The position numbers were made by a program, and so were the translations under genes. From contig PUQB01000732.1 in NCBI GenBank assembly GCA_003024785.1, positions 1 to 64,000 of the forward strand: a DNA stretch of 64,000 bases, written 5' to 3'. The notes under the pieces were generated by a model. The model did no database searches and was not told the DNA's origin. It saw nothing but the letters and a program-made list of their open reading frames with translations. This DNA comes from Selaginella tamariscina. Lineage: Eukaryota > Streptophyta > Lycopodiopsida > Selaginellales > Selaginellaceae. How positions within the stretch are numbered: position 1 is the stretch's first letter; the number at the start of each line of letters is the position of its first letter. This document shows, piece by piece, positions 34,193 to 44,545 of this stretch.

Positions 34193-35404
34193 CATTGTCT
34201 ATGGTCAAAGGTAATGTGTCTATAATTGCATAATGCAATTGTTGTGAGAGGTTCCTTCTATCTCACAAGTCTCCAATATATTGCTAATGTTGGTGTTCAA
34301 GACTTTAAAAGAACAACCTTGGACTTGATTAGGTTTTTCAAGAGGGGCATAAGGGAGCTGAGATAAAACAAGGAGACACAAAACAACTGCCTTTAAAATG
34401 AGTTGGGAATTTTAGTCATGGCTTCAAGATGGGTCTGGATTTGGGTCTTCATTTTGCTTTACAACATGCATGGCAACATGCTTTTAGTAGCACAACTATC
34501 AGCACTAGTCTATGCCATTTGTCTAACTGCTTTTCTATGTAGATCATTGGGCTGATCCGCACATAGTACACAAATGTAAATTTATATACTATTTAGCAAA
34601 TTCGTTGATTCGCACTTAGTACATAAACCTAAAACCAATACCTAAATTTATGTATTTCAAAAAGTTTATGTACTAAACGTTAAAACCATTCTAATCCGCA
34701 CTTAAACGCAAATTTATGTACTACTTAACTCAAATTTATGTTCTCCCATTAAGTGCATAAAATTTGGGAAGTACACAAAAATATATTATGCTAAAGATTC
34801 TTTAGGGTTCATGGCGCAAGGAGCTGGGACTCATGGTGCGGTGAAGGTGTAGCAAATTCAGCCATGGAAAATTCACCGGCACCCATATCGATTTAAACAT
34901 GACGATCAACTCGTATAGTATCTAACAAGACTTAATGGTAGTTCTTCTTTTCAATACATTTCAAAATTTGAAATTCAAATGATTCTTAATATTCAGGAAT
35001 TTTTTTCAAAGAAGTTTGGTTCTAAAACTGTCGATGTTAAAAGTTTATACGACTAAATATAAATAATAATCTAACAAGAATTCTATCTAATGCTACATAA
35101 TTTTGGTGAAAATTAAATGTTGGCAGTTTCCTCACAATAACATTTTGTAAAATTTAAAACACATACAGCTTATATATCTTGTTATTCATTTTGTGCTTAA
35201 GCAGAAATCATACATGAATTCGTATGTCCTTATACAGCTAAACAAAATGGTGTTGCTGAAAGGTGTTAACTTTATATTTTTAATATTTGTTATAATTTTT
35301 AGAATTGTTTGTAAAGGTTGAGCTGTAAAGATTAAGATTTTAAATTGTCATTTATAAATAATAAGTTTTAACTTGAAATAATAATAAATGCCATATTTTA
35401 AAAA
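34193..35404. other. Decayed sequence with a Ty1/copia integrase relic
   Basis: Mostly non-coding. A 21-codon stretch at 35207-35269 reads HEFVCPYTAKQNGVAERC, matching the copia integrase signature (usual pattern H-x-x-S-x-P-Y-T-P-Q-Q-N-G-V-A-E-R). Nothing else recognisable surrounds it. The part at 34550-34770 repeats words such as AATTTATGTACTA and CGCACTTA. Confidence 0.5.
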
Positions 35405-35528
35405 CCAGAGAAGACTTATGTAAGTCATATCTCCCAAACCTGCAGGAATTATTATCTTCTAAGAACAAGAGATTAATATAAATAAAAAAACGTCATGGTT
35501 CTTTTTTCATACTCAGAGACTCCACAAT
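35405..35528 (-). pseudogene. tRNA nucleotidyltransferase pseudogene, 3' fragment
   Basis: Matches 47782-47951 of the CCA-adding enzyme gene (from CCAGAGAAGACTTATG to CAGAGACTCCACAAT) with an internal deletion. The rest of the duplicate continues on the other side of the DNA transposon at 43838. Therefore the transposon inserted into an already duplicated gene fragment. Confidence 0.8.
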
Positions 35529-35566
35529 GAGTGTCGCCATTTTGGAGGCTTGGGGCCCAGGAGGCC
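35529..35566 (+). repeat. Left terminal inverted repeat
   Basis: GAGTGTCGCCATTTTGGAGG followed by CTTGGGGCCCAGGAGGCC. It pairs imperfectly with 43800-43837; the GGAGGCT and CAGGAGGC blocks are shared. Confidence 0.8.
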
Positions 35567-35571
35567 TGGGC

Positions 35572-35650
35572 TCGAATATTCAAGAATATTCTAGAATATT
35601 TTGGAATATTCTTTCTGGTCGGCAGTATTGGCCTCAGTCGGCAAAAAAGA
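35572..35650. repeat. Left subterminal zone: GAATATTC repeats and a CAGTCGGCA word
   Basis: Several overlapping GAATATTC palindromes (35574-35612), then GGTCGGCAG and CAGTCGGCA (35616-35643). The right end has the same two components (43673-43800). Confidence 0.7.
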
Positions 35651-35722
35651 ATTCTATTAAAACTGTTGTATTTCTTTTTAATTTTTTTTTATTAGCTTAA
35701 TTTATTACTCAATATACATTAG

Positions 35723-38700
35723 CTAAAGTTTCTTCTTCATCTTAAGTAAAGCTGCAGTTCTCGAACCACCAGTTACGCTTGGACGTGGAGGTGTTTGAGT
35801 AGGTAACTCTTCTGGTCTAATGTTCTCTGCAAGCTTGTTTGTTGCCAACCTAGAGAGTTCGAAACTCTTCTCGGTTCCTATAATATTCCTTCCGAGCTCG
35901 ACGGCAGCTAACAATGATGACCCGGTTCCGGAACCAATATCCCAGACTAGGTCGCCAGGTCTACTGAGACGCTCGATCAAAAGCTGCATGAGTCGAACAC
36001 TCTTCGGTTGAATCATAATCCTGCACAATCTTCCATTAGGATAAACATAGCAAAGCACTTCCTTACCAAGCCTCCTGATAACGGTCGGCAGTGTCGACGA
36101 GGATCGTGTTCGTCAACGCCAGAGGGTTTGGCCTCTTCGACTTCTTCTCAGAGCTTTGCAGCACCAAGAGAACTAACAAGTTATCCTGCCACATAGACCA
36201 AGTTAAACTTGAACTTGAATAGCTAGCTTACCTTAATTTTGTCACGGTATCCCCAGCCTCGTGCACGGTAGACGCTGTAAGTCCCTGCAACCTCCAAGTT
36301 GATTACTGCAGCCGCCTGAATCACCGCCGAAACAGAAGGAGAACTCGCGAAGACGACCATGAAACCACTCGCTGCCAAGTGCATTCCACTGAACTGCAAG
36401 GCCTCCTCAAACTTCACCGGATCTAGCTGCACAATGTCCTTGTTGATGCTAGCACCTCCATATACAAGCTCATTGGGCAAGTCGAGGATGATGAGGTTGA
36501 AGCCGTATTCACCTACCACTTCCTGGAACAACGTTTGTGACTCAACCGTATGTAGTCTGTCAACCTGTTCGGAGCTTGGTGTACACCTCTGTCTGGGAAG
36601 CACCTGGCTCGAAGAAAGACCTGCTCATCTCCTCCATGTCGCACACAGCTAGGTCGTAGGATCCACGGGATGCAGCCAGGGTCGGGATGAAGGTCATCAG
36701 GTCGTCCTTGATGTCCAAACTAGCTACAAGTGGCTGTACCTCATTGATTGTAAAGTCGAATGCCGGCGGAGGTGCTGTAGAAGAGCTTGGTCCCGCTCCC
36801 GATCCCTTTGCAGGTGTAGTTGTCTTCCGCACCGTCTTCTTCATCTTGCTCTTCTTGATAGCCTCTACTTCTTCTGGCTCCCAAACAATCGCTGGTAGAT
36901 CATTGGCGTGCATGTCGAATAGTGTGCTCTCCCAAGCTGGTGGCTGTTGCGACGGACAGTCGAGCCAGAATGGAACATGCTCCCGTTCGAACGGTGTTAG
37001 AGCTCCTCTGCTCTTCGACCACATGTGAGGCTCGCTTGTATGATCTGTCCACAGCTTCATCGTATGGGACGGTGTCATTTGCTTCGCCAGTATGAACCTG
37101 CAACACAAAGTCAGACAGTAGCAATGCTGGATTGAAAGCTTACCTCCATATCATCCGACGCGCAGATTCCTCACGCTCCAGAAACTCATTCGGCTCCATC
37201 GAATAAGTGAACCGTATGCAGTCATGGAAGGGCTGAAAGACCAGGCACTTGCTCCGAATTCTCATCTCGTCAAACCAGCTCATGAAGTCGACATCCGTTC
37301 CAACTTCTTCACCATCCTCTCGCAACCCCTTAAGGATCTGAATGGCTTCCTCGCGCACAGCCTTCCAATATAAGTCCAAGGTGAACCACTTGATCCACTC
37401 TTTGTCCTGCATGCCCGGTAGCCCAAGTGTCTGTTGTTCTGCCTTGGATTCGAGACGGGTGAGCTTGTTCAGGTATCGGAGTCGCAGCATGTTTGGAATC
37501 TTCGCCCTTGACATCGCATACAGCTTCTCAATGCCCATCCAGCGACACTGCTTATGAGAGATGTTTGTCACCTTCTGGAACCACTCCTCCCCCAAGTCTG
37601 GGTCTATGATGGAGAGGAACTTGTGCATACGCTTGTCATGCTTCTTGTACACTAGCTGCTTTAGGTTCACCTCAACCTGTGAATTGCCCTTAGCACTGGT
37701 GACTGCTCTGTCGAGATCATCGTCGATCTCGTTCTGCACATAGAAAGTTAAAAATTTCTTTCCTATAAATTAAATCGGAGGTTACCTTGAAAAGTATCTT
37801 TGCGCAGATCAGGTTCGGAAGAGGATGCCAAGCCGTCTTTCCTGATGAACTCTCCTTCCACTTCCGCACCTCAAGACGATCAACCTCCGTGAGTGACTCG
37901 AGGATTTTCTGAGTTCCTTCTGTACTAGTGCAGACCGCCTTTACAGCGAGGAGAATATGTGGTAGCGTTGTTTCCACAGATGTTGCTGAAGATCTGTTCA
38001 ACGAAACTGTAAGTCTAAACTCTTAACAAAAAGAAAAGAAAATACTCACATGTTAATCGATTGGAACATCGAAACCAGTTGAAGAATGTCGAGGTTCTCC
38101 GTGGAGATGAAACTCGATCGAACGCGAATAGCCCATCGCTGGTTGTCCTCTGCATCCTCTCGGTACAGCTTCTGCAAAGCCTGTAGCCTATGGTTCCCGT
38201 CCCAGCAGCTAAACTTCCTGTTTGAGAGCCTTGAAGCCCACTGTTTGTACTCCGGCTGAGTAAGAGCTTGCTCGAAAGACCGGTGCTGCTCGTACTGAAT
38301 CGTGTCCTTCGACAGCTCCGATAGCTCCTCAGCAGTGAGTCGATCTCCGATGGACAGAATGAACAAGGCCGTGTTGCGTAGATAACCAGCCTTCTTCAAC
38401 GATGACACCAGCCTGTCCAAGTCCCCTGGGTTCACTCGTCGAACCACCTCGTTGGAATGTATTCTGCAGATGGGCACATCAGGAGGATCACCAAGTCCCT
38501 TGATAGTAATTTTGTCGAGCAGGTTTGCTGAGCTCTCCAAATGCAGGCTCGCCGGTATGCTGTATAACTCCTTCGGCTCCTTATCGCTCTTCGCCTTCTT
38601 GCCTTTTGAATCAGCTTTCCCGCGGCCTCTCTTTTTGCTGACTGCCTCCTCCAAGTCGTCCTCGCTAGCTTCAGCTGCCTCTGTCATCTGCACTTGCTCG

Positions 38701-38945
38701 TTCAGGACTGCAACCTCAGCGGATGAAGGAGGCAACTGCGACGAGCTCTCCGGGAAATCTGTGATTGTTGGTGGAGGCTGTTCTTGCTCAACTGCTACTA
38801 CTCCAGACTGAGTCACTGGAGGATCCTCCTTTGCTACATTAGATGGTTCTCCTCTCTTGCCTCGCTTCTGCTTCGATATCCTCTTCTCTTCCCGTGGCTC
38901 TTCATCAGGCGCAGTCTCTAGTAGACGTTTTGAAGCTCTCACCAT
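35723..38945 (-). CDS. ParB-like domain fused to a beta-class DNA methyltransferase (transposon-borne)
   Basis: Minus strand. Exons: 38945-38050, 37993-37786, 37733-37144, 37097-36232, 36185-36067 and 36020-35723. All introns are GT..AG and 46-56 bp. The total is 2977 bp, one base over a multiple of three; a single-base frameshift near 36564 accounts for this, giving about 991 residues. Start MVRASKRLL; residues 1-130 are basic and acidic with KKRGRGKADSKGKKAK (nuclear-signal-like). Residues about 155-310 are ParB/sulfiredoxin-like: VPICRIHSNEVVRRVNP, DLDRLVSSLKKAGYL and the WDGNHRLQAL box corresponding to GERR-x-x-A of ParB. A long middle part follows, with no family recognised. The C-terminus has FNLIILDLPNE (motif IV position; DLPN instead of DPPY), MIQPKSVRLMQLLIERL (motif X) and LVWDIGSGTGSSLLAA with IGTE (motif I). 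The IV-X-I order is beta class. ParB-methyltransferase fusions are known in phages and bacteria. A role in marking the element's DNA is inference. Confidence 0.78.
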
Positions 38946-39020
38946 TTTGTAACTCTGGAAAGTAAACACACAAGTCAATTGATGAGGAGTCAAAATAAAA
39001 AAACAAACAAAGATGACTAA

Positions 39021-39990
39021 CCTTGTGGCTGCCGACTCAAGCTAGATGCTGCCGACCCTCTCAGTCGGCAGAGAGATGTAGAAGAAAAAACCTGCCGACT
39101 GAGATAGTTTGTGCCGACTCTGTCAGACGGCACTGAAGAGATAATGGTGCCGACTGAGATAGGATGGTGCCGTCCCTCTCAGACGGCACAAATGGGAAGA
39201 CCCATTAACTGTTTTAAAAGAAATACTTGAGACGCAAAGAAAAAAAAAACTAATTCAAAATACCTTGTGGCTGCCGACTGAAGAAGGATGGTGCCGTCAC
39301 TCTCAGTCGGCACAAATGGGAAGACACTATAACTCTGAAAAAAAACATTGTTATACGGATACTTGAGCCGCAAAGCAAAATATAAACAAATTCAAAATAC
39401 CTTGTGGCTGCCGACTGAAGAAGGATGGTGCCGTCACTCTCAGTCGGCACAAATGAGAAGACACATTAACTCTGAAAAAAAACAATGTGATACGAATACT
39501 GATCCAGAAAGCAAAAAAATATCGAACATACCTTGTGGCTGCCGACTGAACTAGGATGGTGCCGTCACTCTCAGTCGGCACAAATGGGAAGACCCATTAA
39601 CTCTGAAAAAAAAACCTTGTGATACGAATACTTGAGCCAGAAAGCAAAAAAACAAATCGAAAATACCTTGTTTTTGCCGACTGAACCAGGATGGTGCCGT
39701 CACTCTCAGTCGGCACAAATGGAAAGACCCATTAACTCTGAAAAAAAACATTGTGACACGTATACTTGAGCCGCAAGGAAAAAAATAAATAAATCGACGA
39801 TACCTTGTGTTTGCCGACTGAACCAGGATGGTGCCGTTGCTCTCAGTCGGCACAAATAAGAAGACCCTATATCTCTGGAAAAAGAAATACTTTGAGCAGC
39901 AAATCATAAAATACAGAAATTACACATACCTTGTGGCCGCCGGCTGAGCAGGATGGTGCCGAGAATCTAAATCGGCACAGAAATCTCCAT
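39021..39990 (-). repeat. Tandem array of exon-like units with TGCCGACTG/CAGTCGGCA hairpins
   Basis: Units start (plus strand CCTTGTG...) at about 39021, 39263, 39400, 39531, 39666, 39803 and 39929, mostly 126-137 bp apart. On the minus strand each unit looks like an exon of about 71 nt, with acceptor TTTTTTTTCAG before AGTTA and donor CAAG before GTAT, followed by an intron-like stretch of about 60 nt. The same acceptor and AGTTA precede the methyltransferase ATG (38945). Inside each exon-like unit TGCCGACTG and CAGTCGGCA form an inverted pair about 20-25 nt apart. Most likely these are duplicated 5' leader exons of the methyltransferase gene. Several units are also open in one or two frames, so a coding role is not excluded. 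Confidence 0.75.
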
Positions 39991-40475
39991 TGTTATACTT
40001 GGGCGCTGCACGAATCGAGTCGAAATGGATGGCGCCGCAGTGGAAACCGTAACTCTGAGATCTGAGATTGAAGAAACCCTCTGGATCTGCCGCAGTGGAA
40101 ACAGATCTGAGATTGAAAGAACCCTAGCCGCAATGGAAACAGTAAACCCTATCTACCAAAAAACCCTAGCCGCAATGAAAACAGTGAACCCTACGGAATA
40201 AATGTGACATTAATATTTAGGGTTTATTTTAAAATATGTGAATAATTGGTAAATGTGAAGATATTTCAAATCATAAAAGGTAGAAATTAAATTAAATCGG
40301 TGATACTAGAGAGGACATCATTAAGAACACTGTGAACTGGGCAGCATAGAATTAATTATATACAAACGTGTATTCACGTTTATTGTTAACGATTGTAATT
40401 TTTTTTTGGTAAGGAAAGTGTGTTTAATCTTTTGCTTTGCTTTCCTAAACCACCGAGCTTTCTCCTTGCGTTGTC
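39991..40475. promoter_or_regulatory. Divergent promoter zone of the transposon genes
   Basis: Between the exon array and the transposase ATG. It contains four copies of GCCGCARTGRAAAC (about 40033, 40088, 40128 and 40170), two of them within CCCTAGCCGCAATG repeats. The remaining 270 bp up to 40475 are AT-rich. Two transcripts must start in this zone or in the array. No certain TATA box was chosen. Confidence 0.5.
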
Positions 40476-43400
40476 ATGGCCAGAGTTACCTATGAAGGCA
40501 TTGACAAAGATTTCCCAGTCGATGAAGATGGAAATGCTTTTGTGTTTGAACATGATCTTCACATTGCTTTCAACATTCCTTGTTGGTTCAGTATACATGT
40601 GGTTCAATTGATGTCAGTTTCTGCGAGTTCTGGAGAAGATGTGGAGTTGTTACCAGAAGGCAATGCATCAAACCAGTTTGTCTTTTACACATTGTGCCCG
40701 GCAAAGGGCCCGTTGTTCAGGTTGCGGACAGAGGAGCGTGAGGAATCCATGCTGGTGTGTCTTCTAAGAGCAGACAAATGTAGGATAGGGAAGGATCTCA
40801 TTGGTTCGTCTGAAGTTAAACGAGTCTCTGAACTACCGCAGATATACAATGGAAATGTCATTTTCGAACTTCCCCCTAAGACAGAAAGCACAGAGAAGTA
40901 CTCGGGGATGAATCGCAAGGATGGCTGCTACCATTGGACACACCCGAGCACAACACACTGGCATGTTCCGGCGCGAGTCAGTCGAAGTTCATGTGTCGGA
41001 CATCTCCAATGCATCAATCCTACCTGCCCCTACTTGGCTTTTGAGAAGAAAGCAAATGAATGTCACTTCAAGGGTGCTGTGGAGAAGGCAAAGACAACTG
41101 AGACAGGCAAAGTAATAGGCATAAAATGTAAGCATTGTGGAGAGGAGCCATTGCTGGTGCACACTTGTCCGGCTTATGTGTACTACATTCTGCCAGACGA
41201 CATTTCTTTTACAAGGTTGTTCATTCACAGAGGTGTTCATCAGCATCCAGTCAGCCCCTCAGTGTCAGCTTCAAACGTTCAGCGAGCCAGATCTAGTGTC
41301 AGCAACGTGGTAAAGAGCAGTCCGCGAACCAATCAACGAGTGATTGAGTTTCAAGCCGCGCGTGAGCTCATCTTTGAAGAACTTTTCAAGGAAGAAGGAG
41401 AAGTCTCGTACACTGGTTTACTCTCAAAACTTGAACCTCTAACAAACCATCGAAGGTATTTTTTTTAGATCTCTACACACTGACGTGACCTTTTCTTTAG
41501 GACTCGGGACTGGATTACACAATCAAGACAGAAGGAGACACACTTTAGAGAGGGTTACGAGGGTCTTCTGGAGCTGAAGACAAAGCTGCCAATACCTTTC
41601 ATTCACGTCATACATGTTCCAGGGATGGAACTGCATGGTGCTGAGGAGCAGCCTCTGATCTTCAAAATGACAGTTGAGGGACCGGGTTCAGGAGTTGAGT
41701 ACATCAGAAGGTGTCAAAGTGGAGGAGACCTTCATGATCAATGGGTTGTTCTGGACCACACGCACCGCATACCAGACTGGGCGACCAATTGGAATACACC
41801 TTTATGACCCATTGTAAGTTGTAAAACTCTTCATAACACTTTCTAATCTTCGTTATCTAACGCTCTCTTGCAGTGTCAGATCCATGGTGACTATAGCTTA
41901 CGCAGATATGTGCCGCGAAGATAATGTTGCAGTGCTGAAGTTCTTGAACACAATGCTAGAGGTTTGTAAGAAGCAGGGTTTGGAGAATGTCAACTTTGCT
42001 GGTTTCATGTCGGATGAGGCTGGAGCGATATGGATAGCCTTGCGCCAAGTATTCAACAACGGAGCAAAGATGAAAGGGAGGGAAAGAAGCTGTCTGTTTC
42101 ACTTTATGCAATCCGTGCGTCAGGTGACAAAGAAATGGATCGCAGAAGAACATCGCGAAGAACACATGAAGCTTGCTCGTGCCTGGCCTGCAGCACTGAA
42201 TGAACAATCTAAGAAAGAACAACTGGCAATTCTCGAGTCTTTTTGGGAAGGACGAGCGTCAAACATTCGAGCTTTGAAGACATGGCTGTCTTGGTGGATC
42301 AGGCATGAGGACCACATCTCCATGGCGGAACTGGGAGACATGACAGAAGAAGGACTCGCGAGCGTTCCAACTACAAACAATGCTGAAGTGATTCACGCGA
42401 GAGCAAGAAGAGCAAGATTGGCCAAAAGAGTACCACTGCTGGAGGCGACAATGTTAGACCTCACCGATGCAGTTATGCAGAGTGCGAAGGTGAAAGCGGC
42501 AATAGAAGGGAGGTATACAGGGTCAGGGCCTTCGAAGGAAACTCTGTTGAAACGAGTGCAACGCAAACTCTCTGAGGGGAAAAGTGTATCTCCATCAACA
42601 ATTATTAATCTGGTGGAAGGCGAGGAACACTTGACCAGCCCGGAGTTCACGAGTACCACTAACGTTCGAGTGCAAACTGTTAGGAGAACAGTCACAGGAA
42701 CAGAACAGTCTGATGCTCGACGTTCACACAGACATGATGTAGAGTACACAGAGCGGGTGGTCCAAAACAACAGGAGAAAGAGGTTAAGGTTCGAAGAGGT
42801 TTCGGAGAGAGAGATTGCTCAAACAGAGTGGGCCATCAGACGAATCGGAGCATCCAGTAAGGTTAAGTGTTTGGGGATGAATCAGGAAGGAACTGCTCTG
42901 TGTGGAAAACCAATCGGTTATCCAAGCAGAGTGCCAGCACCAGGATTCTATGGAAAACGAATGTACATTGATGCCTTGGGGAATGAGGAGTATGTACAAC
43001 AGATGATGTGGTTCTGCCCAAAAGATTCAGGGTGTTTCACGCGGCCAAACGGCAAAATTCTTCGGTCACGAATTCCAACACCACCAACGGTTTGGCCTGT
43101 GCTCAAGGAAACGAAGCTGACAAGTGAGGAGGTCAGAGAACTACAGGATGCAGGCTTTGTTCTGGAAGGTTTACAGGGGATGGCAGGAAGAGTAGATGAG
43201 GGTCAGAAGGACAAAACACCATCGCCACCACGTGGAGCTGGATCTACAACAATTCCACCTTTCGAAGGACGTATGGTTCGGACTCCAACAAAAATGTCTA
43301 AGGAACAAGAGAAGAATTTCCGCAAGGCCAAGACGTTTTTAGGTTGTGTGCGAAATGTTGAAGTGACAGCTAGAGGACGGAAGGAGGCTTTCGTTGTGTC

Positions 43401-43641
43401 GGCAGGAAATGACTCTGCAAAGGTGACTATTAATACTTATCCTTCATGCAGTTGTTCTACATTTCAGAAGAGCAAAAGTTGGAGCCCATGTGTACACATG
43501 TACTTCGTCTATAGCCGTGTGCTTGGCTTGAACCCGGAAGTCACATATTTTCTACAAAGGCGATCGCTCAGTGACATGGAGGTCCACCGTTTGCTGGTGA
43601 ATTGCAACAGAGTTCATGACCCACCGGTGCTACAAGGATAA
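40476..43641 (+). CDS. MULE-like DDE transposase with SWIM zinc finger
   Basis: Exons 40476-41455, 41501-41813 and 41874-43641, with introns of 45 and 60 bp. The sum, 3061 bp, is one base too long; a single-base insertion near 41765 restores a protein of about 1019 residues. The N-terminal part has a zinc-binding region resembling FLYWCH/WRKY-GCM1 fingers: CVGHLQCINPTC, then CKHCGEE, HTC and HRGVHQHPV (about 41000-41260). DDE core: VVLDHTH (first Asp, about 41745-41765), RPIGIHLYDP, then FMSDEAGAIWIALRQVF (second Asp, about 42006-42055) and CLFHFMQSV, the family C-x-H block. A basic region and a CX4C..C-type cluster follow (42870-43045). The C-terminal SWIM motif CSCSTFQKSKSWSPCVHM (C-x-C-xn-C-x-H) lies at about 43447-43500. 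It would bind the TIRs and subterminal repeats and catalyse excision and insertion. Confidence 0.82.
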
Positions 43642-43672
43642 ATGGTTTAGGGTTTAGGATAATGTTTATTAA

Positions 43673-43799
43673 GCCAGTCGGCATATATTAAGCCAGTCGG
43701 CATATTAAAAAAACTTATATATTCTAGAATATTCTTGAGAATATTCTAGAATATGCTAGAATAACCCTAGAATATCCGCGAATATACTAGAATAATATG
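43673..43799. repeat. Right subterminal zone: two CAGTCGGCA words and GAATATTC repeats
   Basis: AAGCCAGTCGGCATAT occurs twice (43673-43703). It is followed by a run of TCTAGAATATTC-type palindromes to about 43795. This mirrors the left end. Confidence 0.75.
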
Positions 43800-43837
43800 A
43801 AGCCTCCTGAGCCGGAGCCTCCTTTTCGCCGAGACCC
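43800..43837 (-). repeat. Right terminal inverted repeat
   Basis: On the minus strand it starts GGGTCTCGGCGAAAAGGAGG and continues CTCCGGCTCAGGAGGCTT. Followed directly by the second CTCCACAAT. Confidence 0.8.
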
Positions 43838-43846
43838 CTCCACAAT

Positions 43847-44545
43847 CACCGCATTCGAGACCGGTTGCTGTCAAGAAATGCCTAGTAACCTGATAAATAG
43901 AGAGCCATTATAGTTTAATCCCAAGGATCGTCATCGCCAGCTCCGGATCGAGTAACCTGGCAGCTGCACAGCTTTAAAATAAAATCGAGAAACTATAAGA
44001 GGGTCCTCACCAAAACGAACAGATCTCAGGACACGCAATGGATCATTCAAAAACGTCTCAAGCGGGATAAGCGTAGTCCTGATAAAGACCTGTTCGCAAC
44101 ATTAAGACATAGCATAAAACAAATATAGCACGTGCATACCTTGCCCTGTGAAATCCTTAAGCTGTTGTGTGGCAATGTTATAACATACTGTTTATCTTGA
44201 GGTCCCGGCGGGGTTGGTGTACCAATTTACCAAATGTCTGAGTAAGTTAATCGCAGACAGAGATCGCTCGTGCTAGTATCACTTGAATAAGTCAGATTAA
44301 CAAAATCAATACTCTGACCGAGAATACCAGGCGATCCGGATTCCTGAAAATATATAAACGTGTAAGGCACCATGAAGGTGCACCTTGCAATTGCCATAGG
44401 TGCTCAACACTTGCCAAGCAAAATTGTGCACCCAAAGAAGTCACAGAAAGCGTCATATATAACCTGCGGAGCCGTGCAAATCCATACCTTATCGCGCACC
44501 CAGACACCAGCGACTTCCAGCCCGCCATTTCTAAAATAAGTGCGG
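43847..44545 (-). pseudogene. tRNA nucleotidyltransferase pseudogene, 5' fragment
   Basis: Similar to 47952-49430 of the functional gene but collapsed by deletions. The segment with the conserved DDPLRVLRS region (around 44040-44080) lacks about 22 bp. Most exons 5' of it are shortened, and the copy skips the first exon to join a stretch matching the upstream flank at 49407-49430. Together with 35405-35528 it forms one duplicated gene fragment split by the DNA transposon. Confidence 0.8.

Larger units (their letters stand above)
35529..43837. mobile_element. Mutator-like DNA transposon carrying a ParB-methyltransferase gene
   Basis: The boundaries are fixed by comparison with the uninterrupted gene at 47951. 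The 9-bp CTCCACAAT is present at 35520-35528 and again at 43838-43846. Ends: GAGTGTCGCCATTTTGGAGG on the left, and GGGTCTCGGCGAAAAGGAGG as the reverse complement of the right end, that is, imperfect TIRs of about 38 bp. Just inside both ends are GAATATTC/TCTAGAATATTC repeats and CAGTCGGCA words. Cargo: a divergent gene pair, a methyltransferase on the minus strand (35723-38945) and a transposase on the plus strand (40476-43641), separated by a repeated exon-like array (39021-39990). A TSD of 9 bp, a DDE transposase and a SWIM finger fit the MULE superfamily. Each gene carries one apparent single-base insertion and is otherwise intact, so the copy is young. Confidence 0.88.

Noticed and set aside
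39179-39907. Repeated peptide PTESDGTILLQSAATR in minus-strand open frames
   Set aside because: It comes from translating the exon-like repeat units through their introns. A spliced coding role remains possible, but the long unspliced frames are not credible genes.
39021-39990. Direct repeats of about 130 bp considered as a CRISPR-like or satellite array
   Set aside because: The units are similar over their full length, with splice signals and no unique spacers, and the genome is eukaryotic.
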